The notes under the pieces are model-generated. The model saw only the letters and a program-made list of their open reading frames with translations. It ran no database searches and was not told where the DNA came from. A program made the position numbers and the translations under genes. A stretch of DNA of 6,417 bases, taken from positions 1 through 6,417 of the forward strand of contig JAISCK010000179.1 of NCBI GenBank assembly GCA_031265635.1, in the 5' to 3' direction. The DNA comes from Spirochaetaceae bacterium (GTDB taxonomy: Bacteria > Spirochaetota > Spirochaetia > Treponematales > Breznakiellaceae). Of this stretch, positions 5,795-6,417 are shown one piece after another. Each line of letters begins with the position of its first letter. The first letter of the stretch is position 1.

Positions 5795-6417
5795 ATGAAA
5801 ACTATAAGCGAAATCATTGGAGGAGCGCAAGCGCTCCTTAACATCTCATTCAACCTTGCCGGATGTTTTGAAGAATACCTGTCCGATGAATACAAAACAT
5901 TTCTGCATATGCTGCGGGTTATCGAGGAACAGATGCCCGCGCTCATACGGCCCTGTGCGGGAACCGGACGGATACCTTATCAGTATACCCCCTTTATACG
6001 GAGTTTTCTGGCCAAAGGGTATTTCGGGACAGAGAAGACCAGCCAGTTAATCCAGCGGCTTAAAGGCGAGCCGAATCTGCGGCTGTTATGCGGCTTTACG
6101 GACGTGCCGGGCAAGGCAAGTTTTTCACGGGCGCTTGCTTTTTTGCCAGAGCAGGGGATATTTGAGCAAACCCTGGACGGGACAGTGTCTGTGGCGCATA
6201 AAGACCTGGCGGCATATCATGTAAACCGGGACTCAACGGCGATACCGGCACGGGAAAAAGCCGTGAAGAAAGCGGAAGAAAAGGCGCCAAAACAGGCAAA
6301 AAAGCGGGGAAGACCGGCCAAAAACAGTCCAAAAGTCCCTAAAGAGCCAACGGTTATAGAAAAGCAGGCGAAGCAGGAGGCGAAAACATCGCTTGAGGAT
6401 ATCGACAGGGAATGCGC
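5795..6417 (+). CDS. DDE transposase, IS4/IS5-like, 5' part
   Basis: 207 complete codons are visible and the frame is still open at the window edge. The N-terminal domain (about 60-125: PYQYTPFIRSFLAKGYFG, then LRLLCGFTDVPGKASFSRAL) resembles the DUF772-type helical DNA-binding part of IS5/IS1182-like transposases. D146 in NRDSTAIPAREK is the likely first catalytic aspartate of the DDE triad; the other two acidic residues would lie downstream. Residues about 152-197 are a Lys/Ala/Pro/Glu-rich insert containing KKRGRPAK (169-176), which resembles an AT-hook. The ATG has AGGAG 9 nt upstream. The precise IS family cannot be settled without the C-terminal half. It is unclear whether the gene is intact. 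Confidence 0.78.
   Translation, partial: MKTISEIIGGAQALLNISFNLAGCFEEYLSDEYKTFLHMLRVIEEQMPALIRPCAGTGRIPYQYTPFIRSFLAKGYFGTEKTSQLIQRLKGEPNLRLLCGFTDVPGKASFSRALAFLPEQGIFEQTLDGTVSVAHKDLAAYHVNRDSTAIPAREKAVKKAEEKAPKQAKKRGRPAKNSPKVPKEPTVIEKQAKQEAKTSLEDIDREC

Larger units (their letters stand above)
5702..6417 (+). mobile_element. insertion sequence, left part only
   Basis: The element interrupts the mazF-type gene. Its left edge is placed near 5702, where the encoded sequence stops resembling MazF and a run beginning GAGCCTGTTCCAAAACC starts, a plausible terminal repeat. The exact base is uncertain by several nt because the right end and target duplication are outside the window. It carries one transposase gene in the same direction as the toxin-antitoxin genes. 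It continues past the right edge. Confidence 0.72.

Noticed and set aside
6096..6332. Minus-strand 78-codon open frame in the transposase region
   Set aside because: It is antisense to the transposase frame that contains the DSTAI motif, and its product is Pro/Leu-rich with no recognisable domain.

Overview
The window looks like a spirochaete chromosome, most likely a Treponema-like species of moderate GC. I infer this from the gene families and their arrangement (bactofilin plus membrane M23 peptidase, YaaR next to RicT, a cheR-cheB pair away from other che genes), not from a marker gene. No rRNA, tRNA or CRISPR array was seen.

Layout. Positions 54-3109 (+) hold a tight four-gene cluster with gaps of 6, 20 and 6-9 nt: a membrane-anchored M23 (LytM-type) murein endopeptidase, a bactofilin, a YaaR/DUF327 protein and a PSP1/RicT protein. 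The first pair is a recognised cell-wall/cell-shape partnership (cytoskeletal scaffold plus hydrolase). The second pair echoes the Bacillus tmk-yaaQ-yaaR-holB-ricT neighbourhood, with holB absent. Only 2 nt separate this cluster from the oppositely oriented chemotaxis pair cheR-cheB (5077-3112, -), which encodes the receptor methyltransferase and the phospho-regulated methylesterase, i.e. the complete adaptation arm of chemotaxis.

The 5078-5280 gap holds the cheR promoter, two terminator-like hairpins pointing in opposite directions, and the promoter/operator of a small toxin-antitoxin module. Both divergent promoters have the same geometry: TTGACA, 17 bp, a -10 hexamer, then 6 nt to an ATG with no Shine-Dalgarno sequence. 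This predicts leaderless mRNAs for cheR and for the antitoxin. Internal genes of the window such as cheB do have normal ribosome binding sites.

Positions 5281-6417 (+) are accessory DNA. A ribbon-helix-helix antitoxin overlaps a MazF-type toxin whose last third is missing. The toxin frame runs into an insertion sequence beginning near 5702, whose DDE transposase starts at 5795 and continues past the window edge. The antitoxin therefore appears to be an orphan, and the transposase sits downstream of the antitoxin promoter behind a hairpin that can hide its ribosome binding site. This toxin-antitoxin/IS junction and the paired leaderless promoters are the most interesting points. I found no convincing wholly new multi-gene system.
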